This document shows positions 50,468 to 62,485 of a stretch of DNA of 64,000 nt, piece after piece. A program made the position numbers and the translations under genes. How positions within the stretch are numbered: position 1 is the stretch's first letter; each line of letters begins with the position of its first letter. Below the pieces are notes generated by a model. That model was not told the DNA's origin and searched no databases. It was given only the letters and a program-made list of their open reading frames with translations. The stretch comes from Polytrichum commune (taxonomy: Eukaryota; Streptophyta; Polytrichopsida; Polytrichales; Polytrichaceae): positions 12,524,001-12,588,000 of the forward strand of contig OX485803.1 of the NCBI GenBank assembly GCA_950295325.1, in the 5' to 3' direction.

Positions 50468-52530
50468 ATGCGAGGACTCACGTGCAATGCTTGTAATGTG
50501 GAGCTTGCGGACGAGGATGCACAGAAGGCGCACTACAAGACCGAATGGCACCGGTACAACCTGCGGCGCAAGGTGGCCGGTGTGCCCGGTATCACCGAGG
50601 CGTTTTTCAATTTAAGGCTTGAGGCTTTGGCGGAGGAGAAGAGGAAGAAAGAAGGTGAGAAGCTGTTGTATAAGTGTGCTCTGTGCAACAAGGAGTACAC
50701 CACTTTGAAGGCACATGCAAATCACCTCCAGTCCAAGCTCCATATCTCCAAAGCGGCCAACCCTGATGCTCCTGCTGATGCAGGTCATGATGCCTTCTTT
50801 TTCTGGATGTAGTGAGTAGGTTATCTGTGATTAGGGTTTTCCAATTTTGTCTGTGTTTTTGGTTTTCGTATAAGGTGGATGTGTCTTAAATGGTTACTTT
50901 CTCCTGTTCCCTATGGAATAAAACTCCGATTCTTGAACTCTAATTTTGGCTGATCCACTAATGTGGACGGAGAAGCCAGGTTCAATCGGAGGGAAATTTG
51001 GAGCCCGCCCTGAATTGACTGAATTGATACGAATTTCCAAAGGTGATGGTGAGGGAGTCATAACTCGGTCACAGAGGGCCCCCCAATATTGTTGACTATT
51101 CGAGTTAACCTGTATGAATTAACTGTCGTGATTTGGACTTTAAATCCTCAAGTGGTGCCTTGTTCGAGTGTAACTAGAAAGTCTTGTGAGGGTTTCTTTG
51201 AGTTTTATGTGCCCACATGTTTCATCTTTATATAACTAAGAACCTTCATTTTTTGACACCTATATGCACATGCACCACTTTGCTCCTCTCACCACTTAAA
51301 ATCAAACTCATGAAAAGAACACCAAAATTTTTTAGGTCGCCGACACCAGTGTTGGAAGTGGCAAATGTGGGAGATTCCTCCAAATTTGTTCAGTTGCTCC
51401 CCACTTTTTGGTGACTTTATGGTTGACTCTATTGAAGTGAACACTTAGTCCAATCTCTTTCAAGCACATGTCTTCTTAGTGTTCATTCTTAGATCCACAC
51501 CTAATTACACACCACTCAAATATAGGTTTCCATCTTCGACAAGTAATGGCCACCTTACTGGAATATTAATATTTTGCTTGGCAATGTGTTGCTGTTTTTC
51601 TTGGCAGGTGTTGCAGGAACTCGACCTGCGCCAATGAAGCCATCGGCAGTGAGTCAGGAGGAAAGCAAGTCACAGAACTCTAAGGCAGTCCTGGAGGATG
51701 AAGAAGATGATAGCGATGATGAATGGGAAGAAGTGGATGGAGATGACACTGCTGCTGATGATGATGAGGATACAATTGCTGAGATGGACGAAGCTGGTCC
51801 TAGTGATGATGGCGTGTTGTCCGGAGATTGGGATGCAAGCGACTGTCTCTTCTGCGGCAAGAATCAATCTGATTTTGAGAGATGCATAGAGCATATGCAC
51901 AAAGTTCATGGGTTCTTTATTCCTGATGTAGAGTATTTGAAGGACCCAATTGGACTATTGAGGTACTTAGGACTGAAGATCACGAAAGGTCATATGTGTC
52001 TTTATTGTGATGAACAAGGAAAACAATTCCATAGTGTGGAGGCCGTTCGCAAGCACATGGATAACAAGAGCCACTGTAAGTTGCGGTATGGTGATGGTGA
52101 AGGGGCAGAAGACGAGAACATTGATGATTATTACGATTTTAGTAGCAGTTACAAAACCTCTGAGAATACTGATATGGTATTGCACAATGGTGGGAGTCCT
52201 ACAGTATCCTTAAGTGCTGGAGGTCATGAACTAGTCATTAAGGGGTCAGGTGGCGATGAGAACAGTGTGAAGAGGATTGGGTCGAGGGATATGGCTCGTT
52301 ACTTCCGCCAGAAACCTGCTCCTACAGAGAATCGTGATGGTTTTGCTGCTAATGCACTGATTGCAAAGTATAGGAGCATGGGGTTGGCAACTCAAGACCA
52401 GAAGTGGAGGCTGCGTAACAAGCCAGAGGAGCAGCAGAGGAAGGCTTCACAAAGAGCTGAGTACATTCGATCAAAGATCGCTCTGAAGAATAACGTTATT
52501 CGGAACTTACCCAGGAATTGTGAGTTTTAG
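50468..52530 (+). CDS. REIL: REI1-like cytoplasmic 60S biogenesis factor (zinc finger)
   Basis: REI1 (ZNF622 in animals, REIL in plants) acts in late cytoplasmic maturation of the 60S ribosomal subunit. Two exons, 50468-50783 and 51608-52530, join in phase 1 to give 412 residues, close to yeast and plant family members. Two U1-type zinc fingers with C-x2-C-x12-H-x5-H spacing lie at C6/C9/H22/H28 and C70/C73/H86/H92. After an acidic Asp/Glu stretch, two more fingers start at C185/C188 and C236/C239. The motif VEYLKDPIGLLRYLGLK between them is typical of the family. The start was chosen because MRGLTCNAC is the conserved N-terminus. The intron holds a copy of dispersed repeat family A. Confidence 0.94.
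51060..51560. repeat. Dispersed repeat family A, copy 5, interrupted, in the REI1 intron
   Basis: Left part 51060-51110 ('gggccccccaatattgttga') and right part about 51440-51560 ('agtccaatctctttcaagc', 'cattcttagatccacacc', 'ccactcaaatatagg') match the other family A copies. About 330 bp of other sequence lies between them. That insert includes a block (51217-51310, 'aaaatcaaactcatgaaaag') similar to 59085-59220 and 61210-61345. Confidence 0.55.
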
Positions 52531-53139
52531 AGCTGGAAGGAAATCTTGGGTCATCTCTTGGATGGTTGGGATGGTCAATCAACTCTACAATTTTGCCTTC
52601 TCAACTCTGGCAGCTTGTGTCAATTTATGACCTACTGTCAAGGATACATTCACTTTGTAGCAAGGACTCTGTGGAAGCTTTAGTCTTCGGCAGTGTTGGG
52701 GCAAAGGGTAGACAGTAGTTAATTTCTCAAGCATTTTGCAGTCTGTGCAAGCATTGCAATTCATCGAGATCTAGAAGATCTTGGATTATGAGTACCTTAT
52801 CTCTGGATATTGAGAGCCTGAAGCTAGGCCTCTGGGTGTTAGTAAGTCTTCAAATTAGGATCTGGACCAGTAACATTGTCAAATTTCTGGTTGCATTTTG
52901 AGTGTGCAGACTGAGTCAAAAAGTTTTGGAACATTTTTTTACCAATGAACTTTATGGGCCCCACTCAAATGTCCTTGACCTAACAGTGTTTGAAGCATAT
53001 GTGGATTATTGCACGTGATTATTGTACATGATTGTTAAGGAGCTGATGTGAACGGTCCGTTGGTGACTGGAATTGCCGTGAGTACTGATAAAGGCAATGA
53101 TAGGCACTTAGTTGGTGGCTGATTACTGGTTATCTCTTG
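52531..53139. other. 3' flank of the REI1-like gene
   Basis: This is presumably the 3' UTR plus spacer before the converging GIL1-like pseudogene. No separate gene is seen. Confidence 0.45.
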
Positions 53140-54625
53140 TTTTCTTGGAAGCCTTGCAAATCAGGTGACTATCTGACTCATGTGGATGCTTGTGACCGAG
53201 TGACATACATGAGACTCTTCACGATGCACTTGCATACAGAGAGGCCAGGGAGAACAACCAGAGCAACTCGTGGGGGCATCATGTCTTCGTCAACCAAATC
53301 CTCGTTAATCACGTCCACCATATACTCGCTGTTGAAATCCGAGCCTCGTCCAACTCTGATAACTCTTGCATTTGGCTTGAAGGAGAAAGCAAGTCTGCAA
53401 CGTCCACACAATTCTAGCCACCTGAAAGAAAGTGGTGAGTAGCTTAAGGTCGGATTCATTGGCCTTCAGATCCTTCCTGCCCACTTGCTGGCTGTATTGG
53501 AGTATGCTCTCTTCTAGGTCTAGCTCCTTGTGGAAAACTCCTAGACATTTTTGACAGCAAAAGGCACTGAAAGCTTCTGTGTACTTGGATGGCAACACAT
53601 TTGAGACTGAAAAATCAGCAGCGTTTGAGAATACCTCAATACTCTTTAAAAAATGTGGTGAGGTGTTGATGCGGAAGTGAAAGATTGGCGAGCTGAGCAT
53701 CGTCCCCGGAGTCTTCACGTTCGAAGTCGGAGATGAAGATGGCAGAGAGATGTGCTTGGTGAGCGTACTTCACATGGCTACGCCAGAAGAATTAAATCTC
53801 TGCAAACAGCTTGTCGGCGCTCGTATTTGCGTGGACATTCGTCCTGAGGAATGCCTTTGTGAAATTCCGAGGAGCCATATGCAACCCTCGCACAACTGTT
53901 TCGAGGAGCACAGGGGTAGCAGAAGAATCCACGCATAAGCCGTTCTTGTGCTATCCTTCGTCGGCCCGCTCCCTTTCAAGGTATTGAATCTGCAACTGAA
54001 GCTTTCTTTCGTTGGCTTTTAGCGTCAGACGGTTGTCTTGGAGCCTTTGTACTTTGTACAACGATGCACCTTGTTTATAATGCATTTGTCGCTGATGATC
54101 AAGTTCAGAAATCCGACTGCACAAGTGCGAAATGTGACACTGCTTGGCTCACGTTCTCCGAAAGTGCATTGTTGTGAGTCAAGAGATCATTGATCTCTTC
54201 GACCGCAGGTTCCATCTCCTTCTCCTTCTGAGTGAAGAGCTTTTTGAAGTTTTCTTTCGCAGCTGGCATCTCCGTGGATGTAATTCTCGCAATTTTAACA
54301 CATCCGTACTCCTTGAGTCTTCATCATCCTTGTGCTTGTGTCCTCCATTGTCAAAACGCCTAGTAAAAGCTCCGAACAAGGAATCCACGTTGCAAAGGAG
54401 AGGCCGCAAACCCCTTCTGGGAATCCAGTCGACTGGAATCTGTGGTGCTCTGCACCGCCGGTGAATTCTCAAGGGCATCATACTTCAAGGGCGGTTCAAC
54501 CTCGCCAATTCTCCTTTTCTCAGGTCTCACAGGTGACACACACGGTTTTTAGTACTCATCTCTTCGGTGCGAGACGTGAACATCTCCTTCAAGCATATTG
54601 CACAGTGCTCAAACTAATGTGCAGT
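53140..54625 (-). pseudogene. Decayed GIL1-like (DUF641) copy
   Basis: It is a direct paralogue of the intact gene at 62486-63865, similar along its whole length and into its upstream region (to about 54625). Compared with that copy, it lacks about 20 bp within the acidic stretch near 53300. A 2-nt deletion near 53397 breaks the frame just before the conserved VWMLHRLAFSF-type segment. An extra base near 53638 and further shifts in the N-terminal half also break it. No long open frame survives. A GA microsatellite replaces the proximal upstream sequence. Confidence 0.85.
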
Positions 54626-54631
54626 CGTTTG

Positions 54632-54638
<7 letters not shown>

Positions 54639-54719
<81 letters not shown>
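54639..54719. repeat. (GA)n microsatellite, about 80 bp
   Basis: An uninterrupted GA dinucleotide tract. It produces spurious Arg-Glu repeat open frames. It lies immediately upstream of the decayed GIL1-like copy. Confidence 0.95.
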
Positions 54720-54720
<1 letters not shown>

Positions 54721-55152
54721 CTCTTCATCCGACCTCAGGAAAGGAAGTCACATAAGTTGATGATCTTCCTCTCAATTCAGAACATCTTTTATTCATGTGT
54801 AGATTACACTTGTAGTGTCTTGACACTTCGTGTCAAGATACTAGAACACCAGACAATTGGTTGTTCATATACATTAAAGCCTATAGACTCTTTGAATTCC
54901 AACACACATTGTTAAAGTCCGTACTGAGAGGGTAAAGTAAATCACCACAACAGCTTTCTTTCTTTTTATATGTCGATTTTCTTCTCCGACTCGACTACGG
55001 TGGTTAAAGTTCTCATATGGCTGCATTCTCCGAAACAGTGGTGGATATATAGTTTCAATAATTTAGACACACCTTTGAAGTGGTTTGATTTGTTCAAGCA
55101 TTGAGGTGGACCTCGGGTGAGCATTCCGACCTAATTTGAGGTTAATGTTCAG

Positions 55153-57220
55153 GTGGAACTGAAATTATCAAGAAGCATGGAGAATAGTTCAAGAGCATTT
55201 TCTGGTGGTCCAAGAGTGGCGGTGGGATTGAATTTGGCACCACGTTTTTTGGATTTGCTTATGCCCACATTTCAGAGTCTTCCAATGTTTTCACATTCTA
55301 TTGCAAGACGCAAACGTCTCTCAACTACTCCAAGGATGACAACAATGTGCTTAAGCTCGAGAGTTGGGGCTGGCCTGCTTTGGTTGAATATAGGAAGGCA
55401 CTCCCCACCTTGAGATCGAAACGTCTTAGAGGACCGCCTTTGAAAGTTGGGGTGTTTCAAAATTTAAGCTTCAACTTGCAAGCTATGAGGATGGACGACT
55501 TTCAGCAGAAGCATTGCCAGACAAGTTGACAGTAAGAATGATAAATGCTGATTATCTGCGAGAGATTTCCCAATTCATTATGAAGCATCTGAAGAATCGA
55601 TTTGGAGAGCACTTTGACATGCATGAAGTGCAATGGTGCTCGACTATGCCTGCGGTATGGCATGATCATGCAAAGCAGTTGATGAAATCATATCCTGAGC
55701 AGGCAGGTTTGATACAAAGTGAAATGCAAATTCTGGTAGCACTGCAAGCCCGCATCCTCTACTGATTGTGTTGGAGCCAGAGGCAATAGCTGTATACTGT
55801 CTTCGAAAGATGAAATCCCTTTCTTTTGAGATCCAAGACAAATTTCTGACTGCAGATGTTGGTGGTGGCACAGTGGACATTGTCATTCAGGAGAAGCTGG
55901 AAACTGGTGAAGACGTGGATGTTCAGGTCAGTTTTAATATTTTAATATGTTGACTCATGTCATCTTGAACAATTGGCAAGATGTGTTAGCCTGTGTTTAT
56001 GACGAGAATTGGCTAGTTGGAAGTTTACCCTAACTTGAAGTACAGAAGAAAAGCATATCTTGTTGGTTGCAAGAAAGTAACCTTCTCATGCCTTGTTGTG
56101 CAATTTAATTGGTATTGCAGTTGAAAGAGGTGGCATGCAGCACAGGAGATTTATGTGGGGGAACTTATGTTGACATGCACTTCATACATCATCTTTCTCA
56201 GCGCATTGGATGTTTGCACTCGTTTCTTGACAAGAATCCTTTGTCGCTATTGTCAATTCATAGATGGTGGGAAGGAGTGAAAAGCACATTCAATGGAACG
56301 ACTTCTGCAACTTTCGACATACCATCGAAGCTTGCTAGAGCGTGGGAGGCCTACGAGAGCCAGCATAAATCTTTACAAAAGTGTGATAGTGAACTTGCAG
56401 GTTGGGAGTTGTGTGAACGTGAACAACAATCAACAGAGATGTCAGATAGCGAAGTTGATGGTAATTTTGATGAGGTTGAGTTCACTGCACAGGCTTTAAT
56501 GCGCATATTTGACAAAGTTAACCAGATTATTGAGATTATTGGAAAGGTACTGCGTCCATTTTCTAAGGGGGAGGTGAAGGCAATGATGGCTGTTGGGGGT
56601 TTCTCTGGAAGTCTTTACTTGATGAAAAGATTACGTGAGGAGTTTTCAGGCATTGTGGGGGAGATTGTGAGTCCCCTGTTCCTGGCAGTGCTGTTTGACA
56701 AGGTGCAGCAATGTGGGGGATTTCCAAACAAGACATCATGATTTCTCGGATCTGCAGGAAGACGTATGGCGTTTGCTATGGAAGAGAATTTGAGATCGGA
56801 GATCCATTGGGCTACAAGTGGGTTGATGATGATGGTGAAGCAAAGTGTCGGGATGCTTCCTGTGTATTTGTCCGAATTGGGGATGCCATACTTGTCCATT
56901 ACACTGTAACTGAAGTATTTACTCCGTGTGTTCATTTCCAAATGTCCATGTCAATTGAGAATTTCAGCTCTACCAAGAGTGATCCGAAGTATACAATGGA
57001 AGACAAGAGCAGAGGAGGAAGGGTCTTTTGTGCTTGGCATGTCCTCTGGGATGGAGTTAGACAAGGAGAGAGAAGTGGAGGTGACAATGTTTTTTGGTCG
57101 ATCCAGTATTGAAGTTACAGCTGAAGGTAAGAACTTTTCAAGTGGCAAAAGAGATTATATTATTCCAGTCACCTACAAACGAGATTCTACGAAGTCCATG
57201 AACAGATTACACCTTTGAAC
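55153..57220 (+). pseudogene. HSPA12-like (atypical HSP70) pseudogene
   Basis: Fragments in all three frames line up in order with the HSPA12 branch of the HSP70 ATPase family. They are a phosphate-1 loop (IEFGTTFFGFAYA, near 55225), the phosphate-2 loop (TADVGGGTVDIV, near 55855), a GGTYVD segment in a second exon (from about 56121), the adenosine-type motif AVGGFSGS (near 56590) and the TYGVCYG strand. An intron from about 55927 to 56120 is retained with good splice sites. Frameshifts lie near 55222, 55455, 55735, 56680 and 57030, plus an in-frame stop near 56697, so no functional protein is expected unless the assembly is wrong here. HSPA12 proteins are best known from animals and fungi. 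Confidence 0.75.
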
Positions 57221-58089
57221 AAGATGTATCTAAGATTCATACAACGCAGTGGGCGTTTTTAGTTCATCATGGATGAGTGGCAGTTAGATCTAATAATCTG
57301 AAATTGCTTCTTGTCATTGGATGGAGGAGTATATGAGTTTCAAGAACTCTTTATGGGGGTGTCTGAGAACATTGCAAGCGCACACCTTGATTGCGATAGT
57401 TGGATAGTGGGGTGTTCCTGTCACCAGAGCCAGTATTGAGATTTACATTGGAAAGTCTTTGAAGCCAAACGTACCTTAATTTTGGCAAGAACATTTGTGT
57501 TGTGCAGTCAAAGTTCTGCTAAATATTCACTTTATGTCTGGGTTCTCAAACACACGTTTTACACATCTCATTTTCTGCAATTTGTGTTTGTTGACTAGTA
57601 CGATTAGGGTAGCCTTAAATTTTTTTTTTATTCAACTTTGTTCTTGACAATGTTGTTGCACACGAAATTCAGCATGTGACCATGTTGTTCAGATGTTTCG
57701 ATGCTTGGGCGAAACTAGCATCCATCTTGTTGTATGTATGTTGAAGTATTTGTTGATGTGTACTTCTGAAAAAGAGGTCTCAAAGAGGTATTGACACCAG
57801 CAAAGGTCACATGCCACTGAAGTGCGTCGGTCTTCTCGTTCTGGTTTTGCACATGATGAATAGGTATCTTTGATTTTGGAGCCCATTTGGGGCTGCATTT
57901 GTGAAATCTATGGGTGATAAATTAGAGCTCTTTTGGATCTCTGTAGACTTAGAGCTCATGCGTATTGTAATTGTATCTACTTACATTGTATGGGTGCTTT
58001 CAGTCACAATAATGGGGGTGCATTTTACACTCTTTTTGCAAATGGAGGCCAAAGAGAGTAATCAGCTTTCCTGGTCGACAATCTTGTAG
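57221..58089. other. 3' flank of the HSPA12-like pseudogene
   Basis: There is no gene. About 57221-57560 and 57950-58090 recur at 59640-59920 and 60149-60290, showing a segmental duplication that includes the pseudogene 3' end. The middle part (57560-57950) is not in the second copy. Confidence 0.55.
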
Positions 58090-58092
58090 TTA

Positions 58093-58488
58093 GGGTGAGT
58101 TTCCATGTAGGCCATTCGCCCACCAGATTCTAGTGGGAATTTGGACAAATCCGTCCAAATGTAGATGGAATTTGGTGGGGTAGGATTTGTATATGCCAAC
58201 TAATTATTCTTATCATTTCAAATTCGGGCCCAACTACTAACTTCCTTCTCTAGGTTAAACTATTTCCTCCTAAAACTAGTCTTCAATCCTTCACGGCTTG
58301 TACTTGTAGGTTAAAAAGTGCTTTAGTGGGTGCATGGAAGTCTAGCAACCCATGTCCACGGCCCTCAGCATTCTAGTAGGCTATCAGAATGTGGTTGGTT
58401 GGTAGAATATGCTTCTCTACATGTCCACACCTCCAACCCACTATTATCTAGAATCTAGGGGGCAAGTGGCTTACATGGAAATTTACCC
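58093..58488. mobile_element. Tourist-like MITE with TTA target-site duplication
   Basis: The 396-bp element starts GGGTGAGTTTCCATGTAGGC and ends with a diverged complement (GGGTAAATTTCCATGTAAGC). A further paired block, 'agattcta', lies inside both ends. It is flanked by TTA at 58090-58092 and 58489-58491. The TTA duplication and GG-start ends fit the PIF/Harbinger (Tourist) type. No transposase is present. The empty site survives in the duplicated segment at 60291. Confidence 0.8.
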
Positions 58489-59344
58489 TTAGCCAACCAC
58501 ATCTATCTTTGCTCTTGTAATAAATTATATATGTAAGGGCGTATTTTTTTAAATGAATGAGAGGTAACCTTGGATGCAATAATTCCCTCTTGTTTGTTTC
58601 CGTTGCTTTCCAATCCTGCCACTTACAATGTGCATATCCCTACAAAATATAAGGACTCAAATCAAGGCCGCCTAAGCCTCAACCTAGATTATTATCCAAT
58701 ATTGGGCTATTGGTGTTCGGGTTGAAGTTAGCGTGTCTCGCACTAAATTATTAGTTTGGGTGCATCACATTTGAACGACTTGAACTTACAACCATATAAG
58801 ACTATAAAGACATCCCCTTCTAGCTCATCTCTTCACTTATGATGTACTCATCCATACATTGTACCCTCACACCTTCTACATAATATCTCATGCCTACTCC
58901 TACTCCAACTTCAACCGAGTGAAACACCCCTCCAACTGTAAGATGCCATTGCAATACAATCCACAAAGGTTACTCAACCCCCATATACTACCAGTATGTA
59001 CCTTGTTGCCATGTAGATTGCCACATAATGGGGTGCAAACCTTGTCAAAAGAATAGGTAGTGACCCATTTTAGGCTTGTGAAGGGGTTAATTTGGATTAA
59101 CTTGGGCCAATGCAACTTAAGTTGCACACAATCACAACACTCTCCACAAGACAATCAATTAACCCAATATCAAACTCATGAGAAACCTCCAGCTCATAAT
59201 CCGTCTACAACTGATGGATAGAAATTCTGTCCACTAATCACTTTGCCTTCTATCCCCTAAATTAGTGTGCCCCCCCCCTCCCAACCCCCTATAATACTAG
59301 ACAAAATAGTTGTTAGACTAGTGGAGTCTTCCACAATCGGTCAT
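58489..59344. other. Repeat-derived spacer
   Basis: About 58770-58985 is similar to 59945-60150 ('tccatacattgtacc', 'tctcatgcctac'). About 59085-59220 is similar to 61210-61345 and to part of the REI1 intron. No gene is seen. Confidence 0.5.
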
Positions 59345-59640
59345 TTTGACAAGTCCATGTCAATTGAGATTTTCAACTCTACCAAGAGTAATCTGAAGCA
59401 TACAAAGGAAGATGGAGCAAAGGAGGAAGGGTCTTTTTGAACTTGACATGTCCTTTGGGATGAAGTTAGACAAGGAGAGAGAAGTGGAGGTGACAATGTT
59501 TTTTAGCCGATCCAATATTGAAGTTATAGCTGAAGGTAAGAACTTTTCAAGTGGCAAGAGACAACATATTATTCCAATCACCTTCAAACGAGATTTTGCA
59601 TAGTCCATGAATAAATTGCACCTATGACCAATATCTTAGA
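59345..59640 (+). pseudogene. Partial duplicate of the HSPA12-like 3' end
   Basis: It matches about 56935-57240 of the pseudogene upstream, including the frame KLDKEREVEVTMFF and SSGKR. Only the C-terminal fragment is present; no ATPase motifs are included. It is the 5' part of a duplicated segment that continues to about 60340. Confidence 0.75.
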
Positions 59641-60290
59641 TTTGTAGAACGCATTGGCGTTTTGTACTTCATCATGGATATACAATATTTAGATGCGGTA
59701 ATCATAAAATGGCTCTTGACAATTTATGAAGGATATTAGTTTCAAGAATTGTTTATGGTGGGATTTGTCAACATTGTAATTATGCACTTTCATTGCAATT
59801 GTTGGTTATTAGCTTGTTATTCTCACCAAAGTCAATATTGTGCTTTACATTGAAAAGGCTATGAAGTAGAAAGTAGCTTAGTTTGACAAGAGCAACTATG
59901 TTTGTAGTCAAGTTTTGTTATATATTCAAGAATGTCAACCATATGACTAGTCTTGAACTTACAACTGCATACAAATGCAATCTCGACATCCACTTCCAAC
60001 TCATCTATGCACCCATGAGATACCATCCATACATTGTACCCCCCACCCTCTACACAATGTCCCATGCCTATGTCCATTCCAATTGAGTGAAATATACCTC
60101 CAATAGTAACACATCGTCGTAAAACATTTCACAAAGTTTACCCAACACCCTTAGAGCTCGTGTGTATTGCAATTGTATCTACTTAGCATTGTAAGGATTG
60201 TTTTAGTGATAATAATGGGGTGCATTTTACACTTTTTGCAAATGCAAGCCAAAGATAGCGATCAACTTTGTGTATTTGAGATTCTTGAGC

Positions 60291-60293
60291 TTA
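60291..60293. other. Paralogous empty site of the TTA MITE
   Basis: The single TTA is followed by 'gccaaccacaccaatctttg', matching the right flank of the MITE (58492 on, 'gccaaccacatctatctttg'). It is preceded by sequence matching the left flank ('attcttgagc' against 'aatcttgtag'). Confidence 0.75.
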
Positions 60294-60339
60294 GCCAACC
60301 ACACCAATCTTTGAACCTGTTAAAAATTATCCTTGATTC

Positions 60340-61353
60340 AACACCCACAAATTGAGCCAAGAGTTTGGGCATGCCATGAATTCATGCATAGCAAGCCTCA
60401 CTCAAACATGTTTTCAAAGATGTTAAGAAACTGCTTCTTTGCATTAATTTAGGGTGAAATTGAAGAGATTAAACTTTCAAGGAAAGTATCAACAACTTTT
60501 TATTGCCCCAATCCTCTAAAATGGAAGAATCGGTTGCATCGTATATGATATTCACACTCCCAACTTGCCATAGGCAAAGGCAATGTCCCAAAGATGCCAA
60601 ATCAATGCATATCCTCCAAAATGTCCTCTAGGTACCAAACCTTTAAAATTGTAAATTAAGCTGCCTGATTATCTTCAACAACTATATCAATTAGGGAATT
60701 AAATGATTATTCAAGATGTTTGTTGTTGTGTTTTCAAAAGTAAACTAAATATTTGTTTTTTATGTATAAATTTTGTAAATACTATGAATTAGTTATGAGT
60801 GTTCAAAGTGTTTTGCTAGGGTGGTGCATGATTTCAAATTGGGTAACTTCAATTTAGAGGAAAGACATCCTTCTTTAAGTTCCACACATTCACTCTATAA
60901 AATCATTCTAAGTTGTGGATCCCACGATGAAAAGTAACTTATTAACATAGTTCTACATGAAAAGAGTTGAGATCAAGATTTTTGTTTGACCAAAGATTTT
61001 GAGATGTTGATAATCAATTCCATGGTAGAGGTGTTGAAACTCTCCCTTTAAAAGTTGCATATTTAAAGGGACGGTAAGACCACCTCTAAATTGGTGACAA
61101 TGAGATGCACCTCTAAATGTGTGGATGCCTACATTGCTTAAATCCACCTCCTTTGTTTAAACTTGTTTAGAGGTGTCCTTAATGGGAATGTGTGGTCTTG
61201 CTCTTCGTTGGATAAACATGGGCCGATGCAGGTCTTATACGCACACAAACACGACACCCTCCGACGACTTACTCCAAAATCAAACTCATAAGAAGAACCT
61301 CTGAACCGTTATGGGAGAGACCTTCTGCTCAGATCGGTGTGGAAGTTATGAGC
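60340..61353. other. Gene-free spacer
   Basis: I see no gene. It ends with a block (61210-61345) shared with 59085-59220. Confidence 0.45.
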
Positions 61354-61355
61354 TA

Positions 61356-61954
61356 CAGTCTACCCTCTATAAATGTTAACCCTCGGGAGTGGATCAAAGT
61401 TAACATTTATAGAGGTGTTAACAGTTAACAATTATAAAATTACTTTTTTGAGCAATATACAAATCTTAACATTTATAAATATAAGCAATTGTGAAGAGTC
61501 CTTGTGAGAGAATACCATTCATAAAATTGCAAACCCAATCAAAACTTTATTCAATATCAAGTTTACAAATCACAGGTGAAGTATGAATCAATGGTTCTTT
61601 GGTGAGATTCATCTGCATGCACAACTTGCAAATATTTCTCAATCTGCACCAACAAACCCACATACTTGGACACATCACATGAACGTGATTCCATGTACCT
61701 TCTAATGGTACCAAAACTAGATTGCAAGTCACTATAAGAGGAATGTAATTAGATGTGTAGTTTTTATCATCCATATTATGGTTGTATTTCATTCGTTAAC
61801 ATTTATAGGGTCAAATTTACAAAGAAGGGAGTACCATTTTGTTAACAGTTAACACGTTTAACATTTATAGTGTGCAATATGTGGGGAGTAGAAGAAAGTT
61901 AACATTTAGAGAGGGTTAACACTTATAGGTGTAACATTTATAGAGGGTGGACTG
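61356..61954. mobile_element. Pogo/Tigger-type MITE with TA target-site duplication
   Basis: The ends are near-perfect inverted repeats: left CAGTCTACCCTCTATAAATG, right the complement of CAGTCCACCCTCTATAAATG. TA flanks both sides (61354-61355 and 61955-61956). The CAGT start and TA duplication fit the pogo/Tigger branch of Tc1/mariner. Sub-terminal copies of 'ttaacatttatag' recur in both orientations. The interior has no recognisable transposase, only a short minus-strand open frame at 61547-61792. Confidence 0.82.
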
Positions 61955-61956
61955 TA

Positions 61957-62485
61957 CTGCGTATTAGAAGTTAGAATCATTCGCATCACGTACTTCACTT
62001 CCCTGCAATGCTGCGAAATGCTACAAGCGTACCTATCACTGGAGGCATACAACACCATCCAATGTGTTTTCGAAGCACACAAAATCTGCAGTATGTTTGG
62101 TCGATTGCGCCGCTTGCTCTGAATTCTGCAACATTTGTCTCACCAATTTGTGTCTCTTTAATAAGGAAAGAAGAACCTGTACTTTCGAAACAGAGGGACG
62201 TTCGTGTATCATCGAGAGAACTAGAAAGTAAACCATACTTCGGGAGAATGAGACAGACTGCTACCATTGTTGTCTATAATAACAATCTCAAGTATCCAAA
62301 AACAGAAATACTACGCGAGTTACTCCACATTGCCGTCTCTTGCTGCAGCTGCTTTCTGTGCGCTAGGGTTACACGTCAACGATCGATATGGAAGGTGCGA
62401 CATCTAAATAAAGGTTACTGTGCACATATGGCGACGAGCCATTAAAGGTTCTCTTCGTCTCTTGAAACCCTTGCAAACCACAGGA
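61957..62485. other. Spacer downstream of the intact GIL1-like gene
   Basis: A minus-strand open frame at 62267-61995 begins with ATG and ends near a possible donor (GTACGC at about 62034). It could be a first exon, but no following exon was found. Otherwise nothing is supported. Confidence 0.3.

Noticed and set aside
51654-51860. Serine-rich minus-strand open frame
   Set aside because: It is the antisense shadow of the acidic Asp/Glu stretch of the REI1-like gene.
54332-54915. Open frames with long Arg-Glu repeats
   Set aside because: They are translations of the GA microsatellite at 54639-54719.
55153-55413. Plus-strand frame starting MELKLSRS as an independent gene
   Set aside because: Its first part is the start of the HSPA12-like relic; after a frameshift near 55222 the true frame continues elsewhere.
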